A stretch of 64,000 nucleotides of DNA from positions 13,456,698-13,520,697 of the forward strand of contig NC_044024.1 of NCBI RefSeq assembly GCF_900496995.4. The letters are read 5' to 3'. The notes below the pieces were generated by a model, which searched no databases, had not been told where the DNA came from, and worked only from the letters and a program-made list of their open reading frames with translations. A program made the position numbers and the translations under genes. Source of the DNA: Aquila chrysaetos chrysaetos. Lineage: Eukaryota > Chordata > Aves > Accipitriformes > Accipitridae. Of this stretch, positions 13,701 through 27,300 are shown piece after piece (the stretch's first letter is position 1; the number at the start of each line of letters is the position of its first letter).

Positions 13701-14961
13701 GGTGCAAACCTCAGATGTATCATAACAACCATCTCTGTCATACTGAATATACAAAACTATTTCAGCTTTGAGACAGAAAAAGTAAATTTTTCAGCAGTGT
13801 ATTGTAAAGATACAGTAGTTTCAAAGGAAAGCATTTTTGGTCCCTATTATACATACTAAATACTTTGGATGCACATGAGACTATTTGCATTTTTTATGAT
13901 ATTTTTTATTTGGGGTTTCTTGGAGAGACCATAAAAATTAAAAGCAGACTGTGACCAAGCTGATGGCTTATGCTTTACAGTAGACTCTCTAAATGGACAA
14001 TTTCCAGCTTCATTCTCATAAACATCAAATGTATTGCCTTAAACAAAACTATGCAATCATCATATAAGCATGTTTTTACACTAGCACCCAATGTGATCAG
14101 CGTAACACCCAGTGTTATCAGCAGAGGCTTGTCTATTTATGCCAAGTACAAGTCAGAGATACCTCTCAAATTCTTCTTCTTTCTATTCAAATCCTCACAG
14201 TGCGTCCATTTCTACGGGAATGGAATAAGTATCCTCACAGTAATGGCAATAAAGGTATCAACTTGGGACCAAACGTCCTCCCATCCATAAAGAACTACAG
14301 AAGTATTTCAGAGGGAATGTGGCTTGAGCTGGAAAGTTATGACCTAAATATGAAACAAAGAGGGAGGACTAGCCTCTCATGTAAATCAGTTGCTGAACAT
14401 GGCAAATAGAAAACTACAAAAATAAAGAACAATGGATGGCAGAAGATGTGCTGTTACCATGAGATTAAAAGTGTGGGGGAAAGGGCTACATTACTGACAA
14501 ACCTCAGAAGCTGCTTCTATTGTATGTGTTTAGTTGAGTGAGGTTTCAAAGCACTCAAGAAGTGCTCAGAACCAGAATGAGTCCATTATCATCAAGGATC
14601 TGCAGAAAACAGACTGCAGGCTAGAGCTGCAGGAAAGATTAATAAGGTCTGCAGAAAATACACTGTTCAAGGAAGTTTACAAATGCTAGAGTTTGAGTAT
14701 GAAATACTAGGGCAGGTTGTACTATGCTGTGCTTAGGAAACTTGCACTGAGAAAGGGGAAAATATCAAACAGGGTGGGGGCATTTCCATAAGCATCATCA
14801 TCATCAACATCATAACCACATCTGCAAAGCAGAGGGGTTTTTGCCAGTAGCATCTCCCTCTGTTCTTTCAGTTGGCAGGGCCATAACTTTCAAATCATTG
14901 TATAATCCTAGCCAAATGACTTCAGATAGGGGATTTCAGAGAATGAGGGTGACACAAAGCT

Positions 14962-14981
14962 CCTCATGAGGCCTCATGAGG
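14962..14981. repeat. 20-bp perfect palindrome made of a duplicated 10-mer
   Basis: CCTCATGAGG, itself a palindrome, is repeated head to tail with no spacer, so the full 20 bp is also a perfect palindrome. Function is unknown. Confidence 0.8.
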
Positions 14982-17900
14982 TCAGGATATATCAGGAAAC
15001 GGAAATGTATCTCCTGAAGGTAGATGGCTGATGGCAAGGTGCAGTAACAGAATTACAGAGAAAAAAAAAAAAAAAAAGAATTTCTCAGACTTCCTGATGA
15101 ATATGAAAGGCACTCCATTTGTGAAGAATGCAGGGGGAGCAATGTGTTCCCCCTGCCAAGCAATGTGTTTTGCCAGCAGGTGCTGGATTGCCAAATACAT
15201 GAGCCACTTCAGCTGGCAGAATGCCCTGATGAAATCATCTCATTTGGCAGCTCTGGATTTCAAATGAACTGTTTTCCTAATTCTATAGCAAGAATGATCA
15301 GTGTGCCATGGGAACTTTGCAGGAAGGGTGGTGTCAGAAACATGCCTAGAGCATGAGGTAGCATCACTGCTGTGCTTTATGGGATCCTGGATATCATTGT
15401 CCTAAGACCTGGCCTTAAGAAGGATAATTTAGAAGAAGCTGATTAAGTTAATCACCCCCTCTGTTATTTTCGACTCTGGCAGACTTTTCAGCATTGCCAT
15501 TGAGCAATGGGACAGGGATGATTTGGGTTTTGAGCCTTATGTTTGCTTTCTCTCCCTCATATACAAAGTAAAATGATAAGTGATGGTGGGAACTGCATAA
15601 GGTTTATAGAATAATGTGTGGCTTGAGCTAGCCTAGATGAATCAAAGGCAAGGACAGTCGGGTCTGGTAGCTACAACTGTAGAAACAGTCAGGTTTGAGC
15701 ATTTGTATTCACTTATATGGGGGTAGGGGCCACCTGCCTGTGGCAGTTTCTCTCTGCTGTGCTGTGATTTATTATGACAGAAGCCAGGGTTAGTGTTATC
15801 TCACCCTGCTGCTGAGACAATGATTATGTGCTTTACCTTGACATTACTTGATGCAGCGCTCACTCTCCCTCTAAGAGAGTCAGTGTTTGCAGGGTTTCTG
15901 TGTTTCTGTAGGAATTTTGCCAGCATCTGGCAGGTAAGCCCTGCAATATGCACCTCCACATCAAGAACAAAGCCAACCACAGAACCACCCTGGGGCAACA
16001 GAAAGATCAGTGGTAAGACAGGTCCTCCTTTTCCTGGCAAAAATACCACGTCCACTCCTAGAAATAGTAATACAAAAAAAACCCCAACCCCAAACCCCCA
16101 AAAAAATGCAACCAAAAAAACCCTGTACTGTTTCAGAACTAACCCAGGAGACAAAATCAGTCTTTGAACTACCCTTTCCCTTGCTTCTGCCTTGCTGATG
16201 CAGGGTAGTATTAAAGTTTGGGCAAATCATAATTCTGTTGCCTCCTGGCCAGGTAGGAGAGGGTGATGCCAGCCCTGGAAGAAAGGCACAGACCAAGGGC
16301 ATAGAGAATGCTAGCAAGTAGCCTACGCTCCTGGACTTCATGTAGCTCATCTCATGGAGGTGGATATGTTCTTCCTGCCTATTACTCGCTCATGCAGACT
16401 TGGCAATCACAGGCTCCCTATCGGTGAACAAGCATGTGATCTTAGCTAGATACATAAAACCTGGGTGGAAGGAGGGGGTGGGGGTTTTTGTTTGTTTGTT
16501 TGGGTTTTTTGCGGTTTTGGCTTTACATTTAGATATTTATTATTGTACTAAAATTTGCCTTACCAAGAAACACACCACAGTCCTCTGACACCTTCTGTGC
16601 AAACAGAATTCATTATGCCACTGTTATTATTTCACTGTTTCTGGGGATTAACTGACAAGTTGAAACACAAAGCAGGAATGGACCACTGTCCCAATGATGT
16701 GACAGTAACAATAAGAAAACTGAGCAAATGAACCTGAAGAACTCAGGATTTTAGTAAAATCAAGAGACATAGTGCAGGGAATTTTAGCAGTGAATACCTT
16801 CTAAGACTGTTTTTTATTACTGTCAACTAAATTGTCTGATAAGATATTCTAATTTAAGATGTTGCTCTGCTTTGTTTACAAATATTTAATGGCATAAAGG
16901 CATGCAAGTTCACTTTTTAAAAGAAATTAAGATGTATAAGGGTTACATAATGGAGGAAAGCAATGAACATCTGTGGCATCATGGTGATTTTACACACAAA
17001 AAGATTGGGGGATTTGCTGCTTACAGACACCTGCTTAGCAATGATGCCAAAGCCCACCTGCTTCCTTAGCTTTGACAGATGACCAATACTACCTCTTAGC
17101 CTTGATTCTGACAGACAGCTCATTTATTTAGCCATATAAAATCTGTCTAACTAGTTGATAAAAACATATGTATATAAAATAAAAATTGAAACAGGCTTTT
17201 GAATATTGAAACTTTAAACCATGTAGTTGTTGAATTTAGCATGGAACAATGATCACAATTTGGACTTGCAGAAAATTAGTCCCTTGACTTACTTACTCTT
17301 CTGGTCTTTGGGCATCATCAGACAGTATTTTGCATATATAGTTAGAATGACTGAAGTAATTACCATCCATGTATTTGTTATCACTTCAGTGCTGAAAAAA
17401 AACTTTGTTTATTTAAAAGAGTTCTATTATCTCTGACTACCCTAGGGGTGATTTTTATCTAATTCAGCTGACTTAGCAGAGAAAGCAATGGGCACCACAG
17501 ACACAATCCTGTCAGGTATTTCAAGTGTGGGATCATAGTCGCTTGCTGAAGTAAGAACAGGTGGAGGTGATTTCCAACGCTTTTATGGCCAGGACCAGAG
17601 GAGAATGTCCGACTATGCCATTAATCACATAATGGTGGTATCCAAAAGGAATCCAAATATGTACTCATATTTGTGCATAACCTGTTTGGAGTTGTCTAAT
17701 TTTGTCTGTCAATAATTTTTTAGTTTCCATCTTGTAAATATGAAGCAGGTATCTCAAGAAGTAACTATGTTTAATTCGATTTCTCTTCACATTAAAAGGT
17801 CATACTGAAAATATATTATTGAAAAACATTTATAAACATTTCCGCTACCTGTGAATAATATGCAATTCCCCAACAATAAAAATATAATGCAACTATGAAT

Positions 17901-20900
17901 TACAATTAATTGTGGTTAGACTGCTCTTTTATTTCTCAGCAATACCTTTCAAAAATACTTCTGCAGTAGCCTCCATGTTTTATTCAGAGTTCTGAATTCT
18001 GTTTTGCTGATGCATTTCCATATTTTGCTTCATGTTTAATGATTTAGTATTGTTTTTTTCCACTTTAAGTGAATAACTTAAGCTTGTTCAATGTTTACAT
18101 TTCAGTGCTGTAGATCTCAAATTATTTCACTGGTATTCAATTTAAAGGTGTAATGTTATGATTCCCCACTTTCATAGAATATTAATAGAAATGGAAAATG
18201 CATAGATGATTTAAAAAATAAAATATTTGAGGAAAAAAAACCCTCCTAATGAAGGTTGCACTTGTCTTGGAATGCTCGCTTTGGGAAGTAATTGATATTA
18301 CAAAAGTAGATGTCAGGTTTGAAATGACAATTTAAATTATACCCATCAATTAAAGTCCACATCAAGTTCTAAAAGTTAATTTTTAATATCACTTCTTTAA
18401 CTTTATATTAAATTTGTAATGTCTTTTTCTCTGCTGCCAAAGAGTTACCATGCAAGCCACAACCTCAGCTGGGGTAAATCAGCACAGGTTCACTGAAATC
18501 TGTTAATCTAACAGTTTTCACCAGCTAATGACCAACACCTGTTTCACAGAGGATGCTGTGGCTCATCAACATCTACTTCATCTACACAGCCTTGGGCATT
18601 ATCTTCTTATACCCAAGAAATCTATGACTTCTGTGTACTACTGAAAATTTCTGATGATCCTGTTGTAGTTACAGGCACTAAATGTTCCTGCCAAGCTGAT
18701 GAACTCCACCAGCATTGCTGAAGAAGAGTGAGAAGATTGGCAGAAGTAGACTCTTCCACCTCCCAGGTTTTGCTTTGAAGCTGGCCTAAGCTGGCCCAAA
18801 AGCTCTGGTCATCTGAAAGTTGTTTGATCTGAAAAGAGGTGCTAGCTCCAAATCAGACATTATTGTAGCTTCTTACCATCTCCCATGCCTTTTATGTAGC
18901 CACCATCCTAATCATTATCTAAAAAACCCCCACCACATTCTGCTGTTGTGTTCACAGTTTTTGGGCTGAGCACTGAAAGTTGGATGGACAGGTCTAGAGG
19001 ACAAGCAGTCTTCCCATTCCCAAAACAATCTTTCTACAAACTGAGGGTAGAGCAAACCTCTCCAGATACATGGTAAACAAAGAATCAGCCCTCTTAATAT
19101 CAGTGGATCTAGTCTAATGTGTAAAGGCATGCAGGCACTCCAGGTTTTGCCACAGTAGGGACCCAACAGGGATAGAGAGTGCTCCTGACACAGCAATACC
19201 AGCACTGCTGCTAATGTAGCACTTTTCCAGTGAATAAATTGAAGATTCTCCTCTTAGGGAAGGTTAATCTAGCACCTTTCACGGGCACGGTACTCATTAA
19301 TATGTATCTTGCATTTCTAAAACCTTGGCTTCAGCTAAAAAAACCCCTCTAACGCATAGTAATTCATATTGCCTTCTCATAACTTCCTGGGGTCTTAACC
19401 GTGAAGAAAATTACTGCATTGCATTAGTACATCCATAAATGGCAATAAGCCTTTTTAAATGTAAACACCACTGTGGATTTGCATGTCTTTTGAGAGCAAA
19501 TACGATGGGAGAACTTTGGAACCCAGCGTATTTTTCATTAGTTTGTATAAACATATAACATAGTTTTAATACTCTGTTCTTGTCATTATGGTAATTTGGA
19601 TTCCAGTCCAATGAGGTGCTGAAGCTCAGGCCCAACTTTAAACCTCCGTCTAATCCTGCTGCCTTCACTGGGACTTAGTGAGAACCCAGGCAGTGCACAG
19701 AATGGGACTCTGGGATGAGGGAGGTTTAGGAACTGCACAGAAAGAGCTTGTGGTGGTACTTGTCTTAAGCACCCTACCGGAAGGTCAGCGTACATCAGCT
19801 TACTACAAAAACTGATTTTAGACAGAAAGGAAACAAAATTTGCACTGAGTATAGTGGATATTTTAAAGTAGTCTCTTAGGATGGAAGTTTGCCTGTTGGG
19901 GTTGCTGTTATTGTGGATTTTACAGCTGAACCCCACTTTCAGCATGTGAAAGTTTGGGCACTAGTATGACCACTCTTGATCCCAGGTAGAGGAGCAAGAA
20001 AGGGAGGAAAACATCCCACCGTCTTGTTGTTAACATTCCTGACAAGTGCACTAAAGGCACTGGAAAAGTACCATACTGCTAATGCTGCCATCTGAGCAGT
20101 AAGACATGCCAGATTCTAAAAAACACCTCCCTCAGGGGAGCAACTGAAAGCTGTTTATAATAGACCAGAAACTCCTGTCTGAGATTTATCAGCGACTGTC
20201 ACAGGTGAGAAGTGTTTACCAACAAAGCCAGAACAAGTGACAGAGAAGGTGATGACTCCTTCAGGATGCTCAGCCTTTGGAATAATTCATCTTTTAGCAA
20301 GCAGCCCCAGCAAGTCCCAAACCAGAGCTTTCAGCAGGCCAGCTTGTGCACAGCAAAAGCACTCCCTTCCCTGGGCTGATCTAATCTAGCCAGATTGTAT
20401 CTGCAGCTACCCTGAGGCAGTAGGGGAAATGGAAAATGAATCAAAGTGGATCTGATTCCGACTTCCACAAGAGCACTGCAGAGTTTCATTTCCCCATAGT
20501 TGATTCGTTTGAAATCCTGGCTGATGGTCAGGCCTTCAGATAGATAATAATTTTAGCAACTGAGTACTGTACACACATCCTTTTTTCTCCCACATAGTCT
20601 TATAATTTCTTTAGCAATATGAATTACATGGACCTGGAGAGAAAGAGGCCGGGCTCAGTAGTTTCAAAAGTAGGGGTTACTGACCTAAGCTATTGCTCTA
20701 ACGCACACAGGCCTCTCAGGGTCGCTTGCATTCTTGGGCAACGCAGCAAGGACTCGCTCACAAGGCGGGTATGCTTCATCAGCATGGTGATCGGCCAGCA
20801 AAGATTCCCCCATGACAGAGTAAGGTTAGGTAGGGACAGGAAAAAGAGACAGAAGCAAGCATCCAGTAATTTACCCCATGAGAAGTAGCTCTTAGGCTAG

Positions 20901-21739
20901 CAGAGCATTAGGAAACTCTTGGAAACCACTTAATTGCATGAGGAAACCAGAAGCTTTGCCTACTTGAGGACTGACCTTGCTGTGTGTCAGTAGTATCATA
21001 GAACCAACAGAAATATTATTGTCCTATTCTGCTCTCAGAGTTCATAAACTGAACTCTAGGAACTAAGTGGAAGTTGCTGTTGGCAACTAAAGGACACTGA
21101 GAAGTTCCTGAAAGAAGCCAGGAATTTTTTGTCAGATATCTCATTATGTTATATTTTGACTGCTCAACCAGTTTTTTTTTTTTAAATAAAGTCTTCATTC
21201 CAGGTTTGCTACAGTACATCACAATTTTCTGAGATTCCAGACAGTGTTTCTTTCAACTTTTGAAAGCACCTTTCAGGCCCTGACAAGTACCTTCCAGGAA
21301 AATTGACTCCAAGTGCACTTGTCTTCTTAAATAAAACACCCACTGTCATTTACAAGCAGATTTCTTTAGAGACAACCAAAAGCATCAAACAAGTATGAAT
21401 TGCCATGCAGACCTCAGCCCCTCCTTTCTTGAGAACTCCAGCAGCCCCTAACATGTCGCATTCTTACAGGCCCTAGCACATATTTGCATCAATCTCAATA
21501 AAATACAATCTTGTTTCCTTACCAGACCAACACATACTGCTCATTACAGCTATTAACAGGTCTATGAACAGGAGGGGAAGATCATTATCGGGTTTGATGG
21601 ATATGTAGCATTTCTGCTCTGCATCTCACTTTGCGCCAGGAACTGTACATCATAAAGTTGTACATCTTTTCCGTTCTGTGGCCCCATATTAAGTTTTCCT
21701 AGTGAAAGTCTGTTATAAATATTCATCAAAAGTAGGCTA

Positions 21740-21767
21740 AAGGAAGATAGTATAAGGAAGATAGTAT
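21740..21767. repeat. Exact 14-bp tandem duplication
   Basis: AAGGAAGATAGTAT occurs twice in a row without mismatch. Such a short exact duplication is typical of a recent replication-slippage event and has no evident function. Confidence 0.8.
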
Positions 21768-24099
21768 GTGACTAATACAAAAGGTGTTTCCAAAGAAACT
21801 GTGTTTTTTCATAGATCTTTTCCAATTCTTGAGATCATCATTAAACTTCTGCTTCTAGTGGGGCTTTTCTTGTGGCCTGGATCACAGGGCCTTAGCAAAT
21901 GCAGATACTAACCCTTCCTTTCTCACATACCGTCTCCCCTGTTTTGACTACAAGCTCTTCGGGAAATAGATGACCTTTACTGCATAGCTTTAGAAACAAC
22001 CAAAATTGCACTCTAATCTCACTCAGTTGCTCTTTATGTGCTCTAGCTTAAATAGTACTAGATAAAAAAAAATCACCTGTGTTTTTACATCTATATCTTT
22101 ACGGTAGAGTCATTAAGAAGTTTCCCAGCAACATGTACATTTAAAGGCTTAAAACAAAGTTCCATTGAAACTCCTCTAGGTACCTTGAGGTTACAATACA
22201 CTGTGATAACCAGCAGTTTGCAAATGGTAGCCTGCAGCCATAACAAAAAGCTTGCTTGATTTCTCTATTCAAGAGGTGGAAGAGTAAAGCAATAAATATG
22301 CATTGTGCTTTCCTCTGTGAAAAAAACAAAACAAAACAAACAGGAACAGACAACAACATTTGGAGAAAACGCTACTAAAATAGAGACAGGTTGCAGCCTG
22401 AGGGTGCTAACCTGCCTTCCCTTGAACTTCTACTGTGTAGAATCATTGCCTACGGGACATCCATTTTGCTGAACTCTTTAGCATCCAATGATCATTAGAT
22501 GGACCACATCAAACCGAATGATGACCAAATGAACTTTTATCCTTTCTTCCATCTTCTCCCTCCCTGCACCATAAATGAAACCAACTTCCATCATCCCTCC
22601 TCGATAAACTTAACACTTTCCCCTCCATGCTGTTTATGTCGAGTTATTGCTTCTAGGACTTTATTCTTTTTTTAAAAGTTTTGGAGAACTTTATAAGAGG
22701 AAGAGGCCAAGGAATAATGACAGGCATCTGAGATAATAGCAATAATAAAACTGGGTGGCAGCTGGGAAAAAAAATCACATAAATTAGGCAAGATTCATGG
22801 CTACTGAAGGAGAATATGACTCCACTGACACCAACAACCTAAGAAAGGTGTACAGATATGCATGTTTCTCTTATATTGCAATATACAGCACCAGCACTGC
22901 TAAAGGAAACCCCTCACTTTCCACTAACACAGAGCAATCCTGTTTCTCTCATACTACCAAATACATTTCTATCTCAATCACAGAATTTATTACTTTATAT
23001 TTCACTTTCTGACACATATTCATGGCTGATTCCCAGAGTTACTTCTTCTCTCAGCAAAAACCATATTAATACCCCTGGAAGTGAATATCTAGAGAATTTA
23101 TTATAAGAGGAAATGGCTAGACAAATACAAACCTCAGAGCAATTTAATCTATGTATCAAAATACTTGCCATTCTGAATAAATTGAAAATGGAAAGCGTGA
23201 TACAGATCTGGATTTGGAGTAGAACCAAAGAAAGTCACTCAAGCAGTTTTGCTCTCCCAAATTGAAGTACTTAAAATTTCTTAATTCAAAGCTATAAAAA
23301 ATTCCTTCCTGTGGCACTGCAGAGAAGTAAATTTTTTAAATTACAATGAACAGCCTGGACTTCTATCAAATCAGATTCAGTTTTGGTCTTTTTGTTGTTA
23401 GGTTTTTTTTTCCCCAGTCAAATTACAAATGCAATGCATTACAGGGAAGACAATATGTTGTAGCTTTAGTGAAGCAGCAGACTCAAAAATCTGACTTCAG
23501 AAGTGAAATGGACTATTGATATCAGCAACCCTGAAGCAATATATCATTTACTTCTTTTAGAAATGCTTACAATTTCCAGCCTACCACAGAATCTAAAGCC
23601 TAATCTGCTAGGACTGAGTTTAATACATAAATGAGGAAACTACTTTAATATAAAGTTTAAAACCTTAAACATTTGTAGTTGAAATAGTTTCACCTTTATC
23701 AAAAAGCCCCCAAGCACAATGCAGCTGAATGACTGTACATTGCGACTGTCTGAGAGACTTCCTCAGCTCCAGTACGAGCAGCTTAAATTCTCTTTTTATT
23801 TTTTTTCCAATGAGACAGAAATTGTCCTCTCTATAGCCTGAGGCAGCCTTTACTGTTCTTCTGGGTGGTACAGCATTGTTATCAGCCTAGATATTACAGT
23901 GCCCAAATGCCATGCCATCTAGTAGGGGAGATGTCGGGACTGTGAAGCTTGGTTTATTTTTACTGTCACGAATCAGTCTGTTTCACATGTACGCAAATCC
24001 GGAGCAGGGAGTCTTAGAGCGCGCAGGTGATTCAGTCTCACAGAAATCCCCAGTCAGCACAAAAGCCTGGTGGCAGCGGAGCCAGTCCCACCTCACGCC

Positions 24100-24360
24100 C
24101 ATGCTTTACTCAGTGACTAAGAGAGAAGGCGACTTCTCCCGCTGTTTGCGCTGCCTCACCGCCGCCGCTGCGCCCCAGAGCCGGAACCCTTACAATAACT
24201 GGGGCGCCGAAGCGGCACCAGCGCCCGGTACGGAGCTCCCGCGCCGGGCGGCCCAGCGGCGCGGGGGCGGCTCCGAGGCGCGGCAGGCTGCAGCGGCGGG
24301 GCACGCCGCGGGCGCCCTGCACGGCGCAAGAGCTTGCGACGCAGACCTGCTCACCTCGGA
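24100..24360 (-). promoter_or_regulatory. Isolated small CpG-rich patch, candidate promoter
   Basis: About 250 bp of dense CpG sequence stands alone in AT-rich DNA more than 25 kb from SLITRK4. It is not a repeat I recognise and carries no convincing coding frame; the open frames through it (165 codons plus, 88 codons minus) are of the low-complexity Ala/Arg/Gly type expected from GC-rich DNA. On the minus strand its right edge contains the splice-donor-like CGAG/GTGAGC with the exon side ending at 24355, and a TATA-like CTATAAC about 75 bases upstream. These fit the 5' end of an unannotated minus-strand transcript, perhaps a long non-coding RNA, or an orphan CpG island enhancer. Transcription is inference only. 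Confidence 0.45.
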
Positions 24361-27300
24361 GAAAACCGATATCCACGCGTCTCCCGACTGTTACAGAACA
24401 GCAGATTAATATTAACTATAATAATTAGATGTTATAGCCCTACTTTCAAGGGCGTGCTGGCCACTATCTTTCAAGACAGGTGCTTGATATTTGCAAGTAC
24501 TTGAAGCACTTGGAGGATTTGTGTCTTGGTCCAGACCCACATAGCTCCTTTGAAAAGTAGTCAAACTGATGCTGCGCTCTCTGGATCCCCACCGAGATCC
24601 AAGTTCTTTTAAAAATTTGATCCCAGATGAAAAGCTGGTTTTGCCTGTACGAAAACACTACTGGCAAGCAAATGAAAAAAAAAATAAATTTACAAAGTAC
24701 ACGCGTAGTACAAGTACATCCTCCTGTCTGTCTTCCCAGTTACTTTAAGAAAGCCTGAACAATGTGGGACAACCTGATTTCCCTATGCTTTGAGGTAGCA
24801 CGGCCTCATCTTAATCCAGGAGCGTGAATACAACAGTATAAAGAAAATGGGTATACATCCAGATATACATTCTGGACCTATATCAGTTCAGTTCTTTGTG
24901 GTTTTTAGCAAGTGAAGAAACTGTTCAACCATAAACTCAAAGCAGCAGCTGACTTTGTGTTTTCTGGTTGGTTTTTTTTTTTCAGAATACAACATATTGG
25001 TATAACACCTTGAATTCTTCAGGGGTTTGGTATAAAATTTGTGCCTTTCCACTAAAATACCTTATTGTTTGATTTTGGTTGTTGTTTTTTATTTTTTTTT
25101 TAAATGGTAAAAGCAAAAAAATGGCTATGAGCTGTATTCTGTTACTCTTACATTGATTCTTTAGCTTTTACAGCCTTATATAACTGATACATCATACAGG
25201 TAAAAGTAGATTTACTGATGACAACAGTATACCATGTTCGAGTTATATTGAAACATTTTTATGATGAAGAGTTTCCCTAACACCACAGATTTCATAGTGC
25301 TGCTGAACCTGCGTAAAGTTGGCAGAATCCAGTTGTGGCATTGTGTCCTCTGCTCAGGACACAAGGGTGAGTTGGGAAGGGCTGTTGCTGAGGGTGTAGC
25401 AGTTTATGCTAAGGGCTAAGTACTGGATAATTTATGCTGCTACATAAATGCAAGATGCTAGTGAGCTCTCATTCCCATGAAATCGTATGGTAGCCTGAGC
25501 ATTTGAACCAGTCTCAGGCACAGCTTCCAACCTCCAGCTGTTTTATTCTCTAGTATTTTTAATGTTTCTACATCTGCCTTTGCTTATGTGCCAAGCACAT
25601 ACATTATTTTGATTAAAAAGGTGCTATATAAACCGGTTTCACTATTGCTACTGTTAAAAAGTATGAGTTGTAATTTCTTTCTTGGGGGGAATTTAATGCA
25701 CAAGAAACGTACCATTTCCCTGTATGTGGCCTGAAAATTTATAAGGACTGACAAGCTTTTGTCTGTGTTTCCTTACATTTACAACAATGGGATCCGTTGC
25801 TCAGTACGATTAGCACGTACCAGATCTACAGCCCTGTCAGGGCTTCTTTGTTCATTTCTTAGAGGACATAAACCATCACTAACATGTGACTTACCATTCT
25901 TCATCTTGAGTCCATTTCTGCGAACTCAAACTAATAGTCACTCTGTATAAAATGCACCTAGCTACACAGATATAGGGGCTTTTAGAGTCTTCTATGGTGC
26001 TGCATCTGACAGTCTAGAGCATGAGGAAAAATAAAAAACAAAAAACAAAATATTGATCTATTTCTGTTCTTACAACTCTGTGTGTGTGTGTGGGGGGTAT
26101 TTCCTGGTGTGTATGGATATTTAAATCAGAACAATAACTTTTGTATGCAGAGGAGTTAGTACTCTGAATTCAAATGAGAAAGGAAAATCCACTTCCGTTT
26201 CATTTACTAGGTGATGAAATTGTACTGAATTATGTCAATTCCTCTTCTCCCTCTTCATTTCAAATAACATTTTCTGTTTTGAAAGGGTCAAAAATGGTCA
26301 AACAGCCACAATCTGTACCCACTGCTAGGCAAATGGAGGGCAACACTGTGAGCTTGAGAGGCTGGTTAACTCTCTGGGGTAGCGGTTTCAGTATTTGCCC
26401 TACTTCGTAGCAATCATGTAAACAAGATTTTGACCACGCTTGTACTGGAAGATGGGTCTTCTCTGTGCAAATATAAACTTGCCAAAGAAAATACAAATGT
26501 GGAAATAGGAACATGTACATTTCCCAGTTACGCATGGAACAAAAAGACTTCTTTTGCACAACCAAAAAGTATGCATTCCTAGCAACTGTCTTATAAAAAA
26601 TGGTCCTACTTATCTAGTTTAGGTGCAGAAACAATACCAACTGATTACAAAGCACAGAGGATTAACACTTACTGGCAATCAGCTGGAAGGATAGAATTCA
26701 TTCTCACACTTTCTCAGTTAACAACAGTGAATAAGAAATACATCTGCAGAAAATCAAAGCCTGTATTGATGGGGTTCAGAAAAAGAGCTAATTTTATTAG
26801 AACAAATAGTTATAAGTAGCTATGTTATTTTCAGCAAGCTACAAAAGAAGTGTTACATTTCAAAACTATATTATTCAGCATATCTCCTAACCCTTTCAGT
26901 AAAAATCGCACCTCAATCTGTAAGAATCTTTTGCTTACTGGCTGCACCTTTAAATGACCAGCAATCAAGAAGGTTAAGCTACATTACAAATCTAGCCTTC
27001 TGGTTATGGATTTTTAATTACTCTCAATTACTCTTTTCTCTTTTTTCATCCCTTATTACTTGTTTTTGCCAAACAGGATCCCAATCCAACAGCCATTCAA
27101 CTCAGCAGGAGTCATTTCATTAATGAAGTTTTGATCTGTAACAGCTTCTTTCATTTGCCCTACAGACTATCAGGATCAAATCATAGCTGAATGATGTGGT
27201 AAAACAAATTGTCTCATGAACAGCAGAAACAAAGTCTGGCTTCTAGATAATTCCTCTCCCATTACCACCCCCACCCCATCTCCCCCGATAACTCCCATTT

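Larger units (their letters stand above)
8921..24049. other. Long intergenic stretch without a gene
   Basis: No exon with recognisable coding content was found on either strand. The DNA is AT-rich with scattered A/T runs (for example 17 As at 15061-15077), a 14-bp tandem duplication, a 20-bp palindrome and one inverted repeat, all listed separately. No CR1-type 3' end (tandem ATTCTATG) was seen. It may hold distal regulatory DNA of SLITRK4 or of a gene beyond the left edge; nothing in the sequence decides this. Confidence 0.55.

Noticed and set aside
23912..24409. 165-codon plus-strand frame across the small CpG island
   Set aside because: Composition changes abruptly from AT-type to Ala/Arg-rich within the frame and no domain is visible; better explained by the CpG patch.
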